Positions 13,140 to 26,215 of a DNA stretch of 64,000 bases are shown in pieces. Numbering within the stretch: position 1 is the stretch's first letter; each line of letters opens with the position of its first letter. The stretch comes from Chromobotia macracanthus (lineage: Eukaryota > Chordata > Actinopteri > Cypriniformes > Botiidae), in the NCBI GenBank assembly GCA_036877525.1, contig JAZGTH010000088.1:3179501-3243500 (forward strand). The letters run 5' to 3'. The notes under the pieces are model-generated. The model ran no database searches. It saw only the letters and a program-made list of their open reading frames with translations, and was not told the DNA's origin. Both the position numbers and the translations under genes were made by a program.

Positions 13140-13262
13140 CGTTCATGTGTTTTGAAGGAGGCGTGGCTTTGGAGAGCACTCTGAGGGGAGGGCGGGATCT
13201 TATGCTTTCAAAGTTAGCTTGCTGTTGCTAACCTCTCTGAAACTGCCTATCCTGCATTTAAG
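13140..13262 (+). repeat. GCTAGCTTGCTATTGCTAG-family MITE fragment, copy 1
   Basis: aaagttagcttgctgttgct followed by aacctctctgaaactgcc matches 26178-26215 and, inverted, 43441-43500. The GGAGGCGTGGC stretch to its left appears only here. Confidence 0.6.
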
Positions 13263-14218
13263 AATTGTATATTGAAAAAGTGAATTTTTCCTGAATTTTC
13301 TCATATTTGACATGTTTCAGCAAATACCACTGTTATTGTTGGTTACACTTGCAGTTCAAGTTTCATACAAAAGTAAAATGTTTTGTTGTGCGGCAAGAGT
13401 TTCTGAAATACTGAAATATTCAGCAGTTCATGGTCTCCTTCGATCTCCCAAACCTTCAAGCTCAGAAGATGCAAAATTCTCTCAAAACCATCAGTCTTGC
13501 CAACACTCACCTGTCACTTGAAAGGAAAACCATGAGTTTTTCATTCGCCGGCATCATACAAAAATCACCACTCACTTCCGCATCCAAGCGCTGATTTTTT
13601 ACTGATAACTTTTGATTGGTTTTGAGTGCTTGTGCTCAAGTGTGTTGTCATTCTAAAACAAATCTCTCGCTTTGGGACAGAGCTTCAGTAGGGTCGCATT
13701 AAAAAAAATAAATAAATGTGAGACTTGTATAAAAGAAAGACGCTTGTCGTCTGATACTGACTCAGTGCGGCAGAGTCTTCCCACAAAAGCAGTGTCGCCC
13801 GTCTGCTTGTCAAAGTCACCTGCGTACGCTCCTGTGTTTGGAAGCGAATCCAGATGCTGGATACTTGGTATGGAAAACAAAAGGCGTCAGGCAGTCGTAT
13901 CGGCAGGGTGTCGCATTGATTTCCGGTAAGAAAACACAATGAGAGGAACTGAGGGCAGGCCCCTCGCTGAGCTCTTATTAATTAATAGCCGGTCTCAGGA
14001 CTCGATTACATGATATCGGCCTGCAGTTCTTCAGCAGGAGCTACTGAAGGTGATCTTCAGAGCTGATGAGCTGTAATGATCCTCGTGTATTTAAATAGAT
14101 CCTTTAATGGACCAGGGAAGTTTGAGGACACCTCAGTACACTGTTATTGTCTTTGAAGTGTGTGATGCAGAGCTCATCAGGGCATTTAGACTTGTGTAAT
14201 GAGTTATTTGATATTATG

Positions 14219-14500
14219 GTGTGTGTGTGTGTGTGTGGTCCTGGTACTCACTATGGTATCGGGACCAAATGCCAAAATATATATACCAAATATATGGTAT
14301 ATACCAAAGTATAATAATACCAATAAACATTTTTTTCTTATAAATCATAAAGAATGATCTTTTTCAATCAATTCGATCAATTTTGTAAATTGTAAAAATG
14401 TTGAAGGTTTTCTATTAGGGTGTGGGTTAGGTTAAGTTAGGCAAGTGTACGGAATGTCCCCATTTGGATAAGTAAACTTGTGTGTTTGTGTATATATAGT
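14219..14500 (+). repeat. dispersed GTGGGGAC/GGTTAGG family, copy 2
   Basis: (TG)9 then ggtcctggtactcactatgg, gggaccaaatg, cttataaatcat, gggtgtgggttagg and gaatgtcccca: the block order of the 55-kb copies. The interior has become a TA-rich tract. Confidence 0.6.
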
Positions 14501-15370
14501 GTATATATTGAAGATATTGTACTATGTATTGAGTTTTGTCATTTTACTGTATGTTATATTTCACATTCAGTTTAGCAGTCAGAAAATACACACGTTGATA
14601 CGCTGGTTCTCAGTTCACTCCCTGGTGGAGTGAACATTCAGTTCTGCTGTGTTTGGCACAGAAGCACAGAAGCTGTTTCGTTAATGGTGCCCCTTAAAAT
14701 GAGACATGACAAAAAGCTGAGTTAAAAAGTTCCATCTACTAATGAATGAAATGGGACCGAGCAATATAAACGCCTTGCAGATGGTTTAAATCAGGCGTCA
14801 TGGTGAAAACCTGCTGGTTATGTGACATCACGATGCTTGAAATATTACCGCAGCGGTCGGTTGCCACAGCTGGTGGGGAGTCTTAACCAACGCTGAAATG
14901 AAAATACATTCACATCCAGTTTCATCTGATAACGAGAAACTGTAGAGATGAAGGGTCCGCTTTGTGCTTGTTTTACTAATGCTCCGCTGTGAAGAGCCTC
15001 GCCGAACATGACCTGCTGTGTCACAGGATGATGAAAATGAACAATAATGACTCTCATCAGAACGCCAGAATCGATGGGACGAGTCTCTCAAAAGTCTTGT
15101 TGGACTGGCCTGTCATCAACAAAATAGCTTATAGATCCCACTTCAAATCAAAGAGCATCTAGGAAATGGGAGCTGGGCAGTTTGACAGCATCCTGAGAAG
15201 ATCTTGAAGTGTTTGCTGGCTCACAAATGTTTCACTGTTTTATCTATCTGCTTTTGTCTGATTCTACCTCTTCAGCAGAGTTTGGAGTGTACCAGCTAAT
15301 TAAAAGTAACAACCACGATTATTATAATAAAAAGCTCTTTTTATTTCTTTTTACATTAACAGTTGTGGAG

Positions 15371-15452
15371 AATCTTTTATCCAAAAAACAGGGACTTGCA
15401 GTGTATTCAGGTTATAGTTTGATCAGTATGTGTGCTCGCTGGGAATTGAACC
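15371..15452 (-). mobile_element. tRNA-derived SINE, 3'-half fragment
   Basis: Minus strand; matches the tail (atcttttatcc, then gacttgcagtgtattcagg) and the B-box area (gggaattgaacc) of the SINE copies at 28311 and 44067. The A-box end is missing. Confidence 0.55.
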
Positions 15453-17139
15453 TATTTTAAGCTTAAACTCTCCTTGAAATATTTCAAGGATCAATTGTTT
15501 TAACTCTTCCGTAATCACAATTTTTGCAAGAGGCCAATTAAGACTCAATCTCCTACAGTATTGAAGCTGAACCGCGGCTATTGAAAGCAAAGCTGAGGGA
15601 CTCTGCTGACACAGAGGGGATATAAACCTGCCAGAGTTTACACCCATGAATATGAATGACTGAAGCTTCTGTGGGCAAGCATACCCACTCACAGCTGTTG
15701 CAAAGCCCACATAAACCAGCAACTTCCAGCTCTGCAAAACCAGGCCACAATTTTCTCAGACAAACTTCCTGTTTTAAATCCAAATGAAGGGCTAAACATC
15801 CGCCTGCAGTGATTTATTTTAAAATCCTGTCATGAAATCAGTTGTAAATGTCTAAACCCTCTTGTTTACTTGTGGTTTGTCTGGGACACAGGTTTAAAAG
15901 TTCAGCTGTCATTAGTGGGGCTGTTTGCCTGCATTAGAGCTCTGAGGGTGTCGTGTGGTACGGCACCCTGCAGATGTCTGAAGTGGATAAAGTGAGGAGT
16001 GCTGCTGCTGTTTTAGTGCCACTCTTGGCTTGAAATTACCCATAATTCTTTGATATTCCCTCTCTGCTGAAAGACCTATCTGATGTTTTCCACAATGGAC
16101 TCTATGCACAATTATTGCTGATAAATTCTCAGTGACTGTGTGAAGGTAATTATACTCGTGTAAAATTACTCAATTTTAAGTAACAGTTACTTAAAAATTG
16201 CAGAACAGTTATGACAATTTCTGTCTGTAAAACTGGGCAGCACAAATGAATAATTGATATTGTCATCTTTTATTCGTACAACAGCTCCTCAACAGTCTTA
16301 TTTTCTTTTAAGAGTTTTTCATTACATCTCCGCCTCTGAAACAGCTTTGAATTGTCTTTTTTGATATCTTAAGACTTGCACCTGACAGTTATCGTGTTAT
16401 TCTGTTCTGATCTCCATCAGAAACGTTTATTCCTCTGTTTTAATGCACTTACAGCATATTGATCTGTTACATTCGCTTTACCCTCAGTTTAGCCACTTCT
16501 AATGAAGATTTTCTCTTTGAGACCTGTTCATTTTATTATAAACCTGATGCAAGCCAGTGATAACGTCCATTTATCTGGATTGTAAGACAGAATTTCATCT
16601 CAGGATATGAAATATTTCAACATTAGTTTGTTTATATTTGTTTGTATCATTTGCATATAGTTAAAAGTGATTTATGTTGTTTACAAAGCAACTGCTGGGA
16701 AAGTAAATGATAAATTGTTAAAAAATGCCCGTTTGTGTGTCTGCCATTGTTTTCATTGTCATCCAGGGACTCTGGAAAATTATTTTATGATTTTATTTTA
16801 ATTATGATTGTTTTATTTTCATGTCTATTCTCTGACTCTAGCATTTTGTGAAAAAAAAATCAAGTGACTTTTGCTCTTCTACATTTACATTGTTTCTATT
16901 CATAAACAGTCCAAACGAGTATTTGATCTTAGTGTGACTGGGTTTTTGAGTTTACGGGTTCAAATCCCCAATCTTAAATCTGCAATCCACACATTTCTGG
17001 GTTAAAAATGAACAAAAATCAAGTACATGACACATCAGTATTCAACATGTTCTCCTTGCCTTATTCTCCTATGCCTCCGATTTACGTAGAAATGTAAGTT
17101 TGGCTTCATTTGACTTCAACATACATAAATCAAAGTATG

Positions 17140-17213
17140 TAAAGTAGCCTGCAATTTCATGTTTCGAACAGAGATGGCGGCATAGAGGTAAAAGTTATGG
17201 ATTGCAGCTTTAC
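17140..17213 (-). mobile_element. GCTGCAATC MITE end fragment
   Basis: On the minus strand it reads taaagctgcaatccataact, then an ACCTCTATG / CTCTGTTCGAAACAT block as in the left part of the copy at 25252. Confidence 0.55.
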
Positions 17214-17965
17214 GTTTGAACAAAAGTATCATGGTGTAATTCAGTGAGCGATTTAGTGAATCCTCCAGCACTCTTACTGAAAGTGTTATTAATGGGCGGC
17301 TGTGTGCCGGAGACCATGCATGCGACATTATTCCCTTTACTGGTTTAATGAGCTGCGGCATGCATGTGGCAGGTTGCCTGATTTTGTTAATGAAGCATGA
17401 AAAGGCCAAGCACACATCATTCTGCTGAGCGCTTCTATAATCAGCCGCAGTGACAGCGAGACGTCAGCCCCTCTGCCAGGAGCCAAATAAGTCAATTCCC
17501 AAAGCGACTCCAGGTCCCATTAAGATCTAATACTCCCACATCTCGTCTTCGTGTTTCCTTCCCTGTGGTCACTGCTGCAGTTTAGATGTCTGTGTAAGTT
17601 CACCATTGGCGACGTGGGCTATTTGAGATGCTTGCTTTTGCTTCGCTGGGAAATGGCTGTAGTCAGAACATACCATCGCTTAGAAGTGAGAAACTGTGCG
17701 AGTATTCACTGTGTTCTATTGCAATGAATTGCATTTTGAGGGCGACTCATGTTATGTGGGTGTTGTTTATAGAATAGCAAGAAAATGAATAGTATGAAAA
17801 TAGAGGCAAAGTTAGTCATTGTGTAGTGAGGGACAAAATTATGTCACTTCCTGTAGGATGATGTCATTAAGGAACTGTTTGTCGTTAAAAGGATGTTATA
17901 AGGGGCTTATAGAATGAAAATGGAGATTAAGGACACAAATACAATACAAATTTATTAAAACAGTA

Positions 17966-18172
17966 TTTGCATTTACGTTACATGTATGCATTAGGCAGAT
18001 ATCCAAAGCGACTTAAAGTGCATTCAGGTTACACATTTGATCAGTATGTGTGTTCCCTGGAAATCGAACCCACAACATATACATTCAAGCTATACATTTG
18101 ATCAAAATGTGTTTCCAGGGAATCGAACCCACAACCTTTCCGCTGCTAACACAATTCTCTACAGTTGAAATC
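17966..18172 (-). mobile_element. tRNA-derived SINE with an internal duplication
   Basis: Minus-strand SINE: tail (catttacgttacatgtatgc, then atccaaagcgactta) and B-box region (aaatcgaacccacaac). A segment of about 60 bp, starting at 18021 (cattcaggtt) and again at 18082 (cattcaagct), is repeated in tandem, so the B-box region occurs twice (18062-18076 and 18121-18135). Confidence 0.65.
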
Positions 18173-19169
18173 ATGTGTTGATTAAGCATTTTGAAGTTAA
18201 TTAATATAATTAAAGATTATGAGTTTAATATGCATTAAGCAAATAAAAATGTGTTGCTTATCTCTCTAGAAAGTCCACCTTACGCTGGTAGTTGTGTGTT
18301 AGAACATGACATCGCAGATTATATTTAAACAGCAGCATATTTAAGTCAGCAAACAACTAGTCAGTTTAAGGTCATGATGACTGGTCAACTAGCCACTGAG
18401 CACCTTTAACTAGATTTTAAACTGTATTATTAAGCAGGGTAGGAGTAATGACCTGGATAACAAATGTGTGTGGCCCTTTAAGAAGTTATTTCATTGTTGA
18501 AGGCTTCATCTTGCTCTTGGAGAATTGGTTTGACTTGGGGCTGAAGTTATCAGCTGCCGTCGTGGATGTTTGCTCTATATCTCTCCTGCGTGAACTCGGT
18601 TCACTTATCTGACTTCAGTTTGCCCTTGAATGTGCACTGACTCAATAGCTAAACCCAAATGGCAGTCCGCTGTCATTGGCTGGCCCCTGCTGCCACACCA
18701 GGCATAAAATCTCACATCCACTGCAGAAAAGCACTCAGCTCAGCACCAACACGGCCGTCTTGCTTCCTGACTGTGGCTGAAAAACACCAGGCATGTCTGA
18801 GGGAGACCGGTCCCCTGTTATCCCTCCGGACAGTTACAGTAAACAACTTATCACCTCTCTCTCCTCCATGAGACCATCTAGATAATGGAAACAGAAGGTC
18901 ATGTGGAGGCTGATGGTGGCTGAGCTTTAATTTGTGAAGTCTGAGGCGGTTAGAAAGATAGTTTGGAAGGCTGTGTTGAAAACAACATTTATAAGTGCAG
19001 AGTTCACTGGCAAAAAGGATGTAACAAAAACGATGTGACCAATAATGTGTTGCTTTTCTGTCTTGTTAGTTGCAGACCTCGGGTTAATTGAAGAGGATGT
19101 GTTGCTTTATTTTGAACGTGTTGGAACTTTTAAGGACATTAAAAGTTGTTTAAATTACCCAAATTCACT

Positions 19170-19456
19170 TGAAAAAATGTCAGAAACATTAGGAATGTTA
19201 TTGTTAAAGTTCTTGGAACGTTCAAAACATCCATTTTTGGGGGGGTGTTGTATTAACGTTATTGCTTGGTTATAAGAACATTATTCAAACACTTTTTAAT
19301 TCTTTAATGTTTTTAAAATGTTCCACTAACTACCCAAGAGTAACGTTTTTGATATATATGATATATAATGTTCTAACTTGCTAACATTACTGCAAGAACA
19401 TTTGATAACTTTAGCCAACATTCCCCAACTTTCTGAGAACATTCCCTGTTAGCGTG
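19170..19456 (+). mobile_element. Angel-like MITE, degraded
   Basis: Contains gtattaacgttattgcttgg, ttataagaacattattcaaa and the right end gagaacattccctgttagc. The left terminus has lost the CAGCTAACA motif. Confidence 0.7.
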
Positions 19457-20232
19457 GTCAAACATTGACCTCGGATGCAGATAATGCATCCATAATCCTG
19501 CATCATTTACTGCCAGAAACACTTAAAAAATCATGATATTTACATGTTTAAAATCCTTTTAAAAGTGCAAATCTGTTTAGCTTTTGTAATGGTGCTGTGA
19601 TTCATCTATTCCAAACAGTCAAGACTAATGAGTAATTAGAAATACGATCATACACACTGGCCCATTTTGCAAGAAGGCTCCTGCATAAGCTTAACATGCT
19701 AATTGAGTTTAAATCGCATGAATTGTTTGCCTCAGCGTAATCTGGAGAGATGGCATACAATCGAAAATGATTTTATTTTCCTGTGTGGTTGAGTGGTAGA
19801 ATAAATGCTTGCGGTAACGCATCCAGCGTTATGCCTAAACAGATTTGTTTAATCTGCGTCTCTAATCAGAACAGTGTCTTCATAAGGCACAGCCACAGCT
19901 GAGAGAGGATGTGCAAATTCTGCTTCGATAGCCAAATCCTTCGAATGAAACTGTGGGAAGCTCTTGTACACGAGTTGAATGCTGATATCGGCTGCTTGAT
20001 TTCTATGCGGCTTAAGTTTGAGCTCTATCTGAATAGCTTTCCAGAGCTATTTGAGGCCCTCGACTGTATCAAGGCTATGATGAGACGCATAGATTTCAAA
20101 AGGACCCCGTCTGTATGCGTGAACATCTCTTGATTGCATCAAGCACACGCTATTTTATATACAGTGGTTCTAAAAATCTCTAATGCATTTTTAAGTGTGA
20201 CTTGAGATTAATGTAAATCCTATGTAATCTGA

Positions 20233-20269
<37 letters not shown>

Positions 20270-20309
20270 TTATATATATATATATATATATGTATATATA
20301 CTGTATATA
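20233..20309. repeat. compound (CT)n(TA)n microsatellite
   Basis: About 26 bp of CT repeats run directly into about 50 bp of interrupted TA repeats. Confidence 0.95.
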
Positions 20310-20580
20310 TAATAGAATGTATTTATATGTATATAGCTCATTGTCTGGGTTTATTTTCTGGTTGTCAAAGGTTAGTGGTAACCATGTTAAATCTTAACAT
20401 TTAATTACGATTGCTGCTCTGGTAAAATGTTCTTTCTTTGGCCATGGCCAAACATGGGCCACAAGCTATTTTGAGACATTTTTTTTGCTAATTCCATTTG
20501 CATATTTTATCTAATTGAATGACATTCATTTATCTTTAACTGTGACCTAGATGTCCAAACCAGAGCTACTGTAGGCTAAA

Positions 20581-20888
20581 CCCATCTAACATGGAACGTT
20601 CTCAGAACATTCTCTAAACATTTTCTTAATGTTACCAAAAACATTCTTGCAGTATCAGTAGTAGAACTTTATTAACGTAATACATCATATATTTTAATTT
20701 TGTTGGTGAAATGTTTAGAAATGTTACAGATTTAAAAAAAGTTTGAATCACTTCTTTTATAACCAAGCAATAATGTTAATACAACATCCTGAATGTTCCG
20801 AGAGCATACATAATAACATTTGTCATATTTTGTTACTTAATGAAAACATTAGGGAAACATACTTACAACCTAAAATTGTTAGCTGGGA
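20581..20888 (-). mobile_element. Angel-like palindromic MITE, near full length
   Basis: cccatctaacatggaacgtt at the left end and acctaaaattgttagctggg at the right end, with ataaccaagcaataatgtta inside. Confidence 0.78.
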
Positions 20889-21975
20889 TGGCACATGGAT
20901 TTTAAAGGAATTTGAGGTGTGTGGGTCTCGTGCCCTGCAGCTAACATGACAGTTTTATCTTTTATGCCAAAAGGTCTTCATGCCAGATCATCACGCCATG
21001 CAGAGTTTGTGTTTACCATCAGAATGCAAAGACCTTTAAGTGACACTTCCTGCTTCAGGCAGAAATGAGTTTTTCTCTTATATGAGAGAATGTCCTCTTA
21101 ACTGCTGTACCATCAGCATGTAGTGCTCTAGGCGTTGTTAATTTTAATTAATAATGCTTTTAATGGATTCATCTCACCCTTGCATGACAGCCAGATTAAC
21201 TAAAGGTGTGCATAGTTACATGTAAGGTGGGGGGGGTAGCTAGTAAAGAAAGTAGTTAAGGTTAACATGGTGCTTTTTTAAGAGACTCCAAAATAGTTAT
21301 TAAAATAATTGCCATGACAAGCACCTTAGTATTGTTATATAATATTGGCAAAAGGCACAAAAGCACACTATGAGATTCCTTTTTTGTGTCTAAACACTGT
21401 TTATTCCTGCACCAGTTAGATTTAAACTTTTTGGTTATTCAAACAGTTTTCAAACAAACGTTTTGATTGTAATCGCTTCTGCTTGTGCGACTTTTTGTTT
21501 AGTTTTATCTATTTCTTTATGTATTTTTCCGGAGGTTTCTGGATTAGAACAGAGAAGCTGAAAGCAGTTTGGCAGTAACAGCAGCAGAGTTTGATGAGCT
21601 GTCATGATGGGCTCTTTGTTGAAATTTGGAGGTAAAGAGACGCTGGGCTCTGTTGCTTTTCTCTTTGCCTGTTCTTACTAGTGTGGCTACAGTGTTGCGT
21701 TAATTTATTCATAAACGTTTTATTATTTATTTATCGGTTTACTAGCTTTCACATGCTTATATTTTAGTTCTAACCTTGACTGAAACTCTTTGTAAAGTTT
21801 ATAAAGATTAAATGTGAAGCTCTCAGAAATATTTCCAGGTATTTACCACTGGATACTCGACTGAGGTCGAGTCAGTAACACATGCTTTAAACTTCTGAAT
21901 GTTTGATTGTGTAACCTAATAAAAAACAGTAAAACTTCAATAAAAATATGATGAATTGGTTATAAACCTGTTTTC

Positions 21976-22259
21976 TTAAAGGATAGTTCACCCAAAAATG
22001 AACATATTTTTTTCCACCATTTACTCACCCTCATGTCATTCCAAATGTATATGACTTTATTTCCTCTGTGGAACACAAATGAAGATATTTTGAGAAATGT
22101 GAGAAGTGGTTTTGTGTTTATACAATGGAGGTCAATGGGTGCCACAGTTGTTGGGTTACCAACATACTTCAAGATGTCATTTTTCGTTGTCCTTAGAATC
22201 AAAACAGTCATACAGCTTTTGAATGATACGAGTGATTTTTGGGTGAACTGTCCCTTTAA
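21976..22259 (+). mobile_element. MITE with TTAAAGG-GTTCACCC terminal inverted repeats, full length (284 bp)
   Basis: Left end TTAAAGGATAGTTCACCC is mirrored at the right end (gggtgaactgtccctttaa). The body has the familiar fish sequence tttactcaccctcatgtcat followed by tccaaatgtatatgactt and ctgtggaacacaaatgaag. It codes for nothing. Confidence 0.8.
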
Positions 22260-23094
22260 CTTTCTTTACAGTGTGTTAAAAACAATTTTGGTTACTTGGC
22301 GTAAATATTTGCGTATGTGCAGATTGCACTTTTCCAAAAAATAAAGCAAGCTTCATCTAGACGAAAACCTAGACTGTCTGGATGACTCCGTTTTCATCCA
22401 CTTGTGTAAAATGTGTCAGTAAGTGTCAGAACAACAGCATTGAACAGCCTTCTACCTGTTGGTCTGCAGCTGTCAATCATCCTGCTATGAGAGCGTCACC
22501 CTGTCAGTATAGTCATCATCCAGAAAACGCTTCATCTGACCTGTGTGTTTAAAGAACGACACAACAGCATGTATTGAGTTTTTTTGCTCTTTTCACTCGA
22601 GGCTTTTAATAGCAGGGTGTCGCCGTGTGTTTGGGAGACGCCAGTGTATTTTACACGTTTCGTCGACGTTAAGTAATAAAAAACCTGTGAAACCAAAGAG
22701 GGGTGTTATGTAACAGAGTAAAATTTAACAGAGTAAAAGTAACAAGTGTGTTTTGACTGTAAATGCAACTGTTGCTGGGCCCAAAAATTGTAATAAGCAG
22801 TGCTGAATCTGGCTGAGAATAATCTAGACATATTCATAAAATAGCGCATCTTAAGAAAAGCATCTGGTGTTATGTGTGCTGTGATAACAGACGGACAAAA
22901 ACAGTAAGATGAGGAATGCCGCGGTAAATTCTCCTAAATAGCTGAACCGTCTATCAAAAGAAATTTTTAAGATGAGAAGCAGAAGAAAGATCTTTGATTT
23001 CTTCTGTTGATCTAACAGCTCTTTCCAAGAAGTTAAATATGTTGTGAATGCGCTTATTTTCTTTATTATTTTCAACTATGTTCAAATTCATCAT

Positions 23095-23277
23095 TTTTGC
23101 CTCTCTATTTGAAACATAAAACTGCAGGTTACTTTACGTATTATGTATGTAAATCTTTGTATATCTTTATAATAAACGTAACATTGTGAATTTGGTAAGG
23201 TAAGGAGACCGTTTCGAACGCTCATCTTTCAAGTACTTGCTCGATAACTGACAATGTTTTTGGATTGCAGCTTTAAG
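23095..23277 (+). mobile_element. GCTGCAATC MITE, internally deleted
   Basis: Shares tgcctctct, aaacataaaactgcaggtta, taaggtaaggaga, caagtacttgctcgataact and the end gattgcagctttaag with the copies at 11656 and 25252. It is about 130-200 bp shorter. Confidence 0.6.
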
Positions 23278-25251
23278 TTGATATAATATAGAAGCTGTAA
23301 TATTTATTAAATGTACAATCTTGGTGCTTGTTATTCTAAAGAACAGTTTGTAATGCTTAATCAAAAAACAATAACTTGTTTCGTATATTAAAAGTACTTG
23401 CTTATTGAGTGATCAGTCCTAATTTTTACTTTTTCAAAAGTGAAAAGTCCCATTTCTTATGTTACAACAATGCAAAACATGGAAAATGCTTTTCTGCAGA
23501 AACCATGTTTATAGACATGCGGTTCTGTGGTTAATCCAGCAGAAATCTACCATGTCATTTGCATTACACGGTTTATGTGGAACATTAAATATCAAATGTT
23601 CAAATATCAAAAAATGAATGCGCAAAATGGGAACCTGGCATGATATCAAGTTAAAGCTAAGCAGATCTCTCTCTTGGGTCAAATCAATGGAGATTTGGAG
23701 AAATAGGAGAAAACTTTGTCTTGCAATTAGCGATCGTAAACTAACAATTTCAGTTTAATGGGCCTCACATTAAGGAACAGCCACATGAAAACCCTCAGAG
23801 TCGAACAGTAAAATTTGCGCTTGAAGGAGGCGTATCATACAGGGTTTCAACAATAGATGCTTTATATTCTTTTCAGTTTGAGTGAGAGAGCTGGAGAGAT
23901 AGATCCAAAGCGTACACAGAAATGAGAGGGTTGTGTAACGTACAGTGAAAACATATGGTTTGCTTTGTATCGAGTCGTTGTGTTGCATGTGAGCTATATC
24001 TCTCCCCGGTGGGTCTTCCAATCTACAGCTGATGGATGGGGAGCTACAAACACACAAAAGCCTTTAAGATCTGCTAAAAATTCCTCCCATAGTTCTGCAG
24101 TTTTATGGCTGTCATATGACTGCCAAGATATCCAGCCACAGCCAAGAGAGAATATTAAACGGCTAATCTTATAAAATTGCTTCACAAAACAAGAGGCAGG
24201 TGAGTTTTTGAAACTAATACTTTGTTAGCCTTGATTTTTTATGAGCAGAAGACTGTTAGAAGTAAAGATCTGTGTTGTTATAGACCCTGCCAAAATAAAT
24301 GAATCTGTGCTTATCTCTCTCGAAAATTATTTAGAAAAAAATTGAAATGTATGTTGTATAATAATTCTTATGAGGCGGATCTTGTAAGTTGGAATCAGAT
24401 AAACTTTGATAACTTTGAAAACTGTTATATTCTGCATAAGGAAAATTAAACCTAAATTTTTATTACATTTTTAAGCGAAATTTAAGAGAATTTCTTTACA
24501 GTTTTTGTGAGATTTAGAAAACAAATAACAAATAAATCAGATCTTCTTGTGAGTTAAAGTAGGCCTATATCTGCTGTCAGGCTGTTTAGTAAGTGAGAGA
24601 GCTAGGTTTTAGGACGCAGCCGAAGTGTCTTAAAGTTTTGCTTTTGCTTTGACTGCCACAAATTAAGATTTCTGTCCAAGTCCATTACATGCCATCCGTG
24701 CTTCCTACAGGATCTGATGATGGCAGCCATTTATATTGTCGACTGGAACGTGGTGTATCTCCATTAAGATCAGTGGACTGTTTCTCCATTCAGCCTGTCC
24801 TGTCACCAGATCTTAATTGGAGTTGGTAATTATCTGACCCCACACTATTAAATGTCTCGTGTGAGGCTGTGGGTGACCAGGAAATGAAGAGGCATTGATT
24901 AGTAACAAAGCTTTTTCACTGCTTCTCTCTCTCTCTCTTAGTCCAGAATTGATCCATGGTAACAATTTCCAGCTTTGCCATTGTCTAATCAGTTTGATTG
25001 TAATGTGCCCATTCAATTTGACCCTTTAAAATGGTCTAGATCTTACAGATATAAAAAGCTTTATTAGTCTTGCACATTTGGTCACTCAATCATCTCTTTA
25101 TTTCTCAGCTTGTGGTGTCGGCCAGATTTGTCTATTATGTTGGACTACGGACAAAGAACTAGTAACTTAATATTGCAGAGAAATGCTGCAAGACACATTC
25201 AGAATCATTTATTAATTTTTTTAGCATTTCCGTTCAGAATTTACACTTCAT

Positions 25252-25568
25252 TTTAAAGCTGCAATTCATAACTTGCCTCTCTACCACTATCTCTGTGTTT
25301 AAAACACAATTGCAGGTTACTTGTGGAGTTATTTTCAAGCTACAAACGCTGCATTATCTTCAGTACACGAACATGTGATACAGTGGCTGGATCTTTCTGT
25401 TTACAGATGGACATTTTTCACTAAATCAGACCCGACCGCTCAAATTATAAATCATTATTATACACTTGTATATGTGAATTAGGGGAAGGTAAGGAGACTT
25501 GTCATGTACTTGCTCAATAACTTATTTTTGTTTACTTTTAGCCAGAAAGTTACAGACTGCAGCTTTAA
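25252..25568 (+). mobile_element. GCTGCAATC MITE, full-length copy
   Basis: tttaaagctgcaattcataa on the left and gttacagactgcagctttaa on the right form terminal inverted repeats; the body matches 11656-12032. Confidence 0.7.
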
Positions 25569-26021
25569 ATTTTAATAATGTCACCCTATATATACCCTAC
25601 TTGCCTTCATAGAATACTGTGTTCAGTCAGTTCTATTTCTTTATCAGACATTCGTTAAGCAGTTTAGAGGCGTCAGACTTCGAGTTAAATTTCCTTGACA
25701 GATTGACAGTTCTGTCTTGCTTTTCCATATATATAAGCTGCTGCGACACGTTTTGTTGCGACACGTTCGAGTGACATCTGCTATTTAAAAATAGCAGATG
25801 TCTTATTTTAAGCAGACTTATTTTAAAGAACATGTTAATTGGGCTTATATTAGTAACTTTATAAAGTGTATATCCTTTTATTTCCTATAGACATTGTTAC
25901 ATCTGCACCATCTGTACATAAGACATGATGTACATCTGTTACATCTGTTTTGTTTTGTCTTGTACTGTAAACCTGCTTGTATCACAAGAAGCCTGATTAT
26001 TCATTAGACCCCATTTATGAA

Positions 26022-26215
26022 ATACTCACATCCTCACATCCTGATAGCAATCACTAAGTGGTATAAAAGGATGTCTAAGACGATTTCATCTTCTATCTTC
26101 TGTGGAAGGCGCAGGACCCTAACTAAAATGTTCATCCAATCAATGCATTCGATCCGAATCGAATGCATAAATGCTTTCAAAGCTAGCTTGCTATTGCTAG
26201 CCTCTCTAAAATTGA
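26022..26215 (+). repeat. GCTAGCTTGCTATTGCTAG-family MITE, copy 2
   Basis: cacatcctgatagcaatcac, cgcaggaccctaactaaaat, ttcatccaatcaatgcattc and aaagctagcttgctattgct are shared, in the opposite orientation, with 43441-43690. An internal palindrome lies at 26143-26168. Confidence 0.65.

Noticed and set aside
22033..22344. 103-codon open frame
   Set aside because: It lies mostly within the non-coding TTAAAGG-type MITE.
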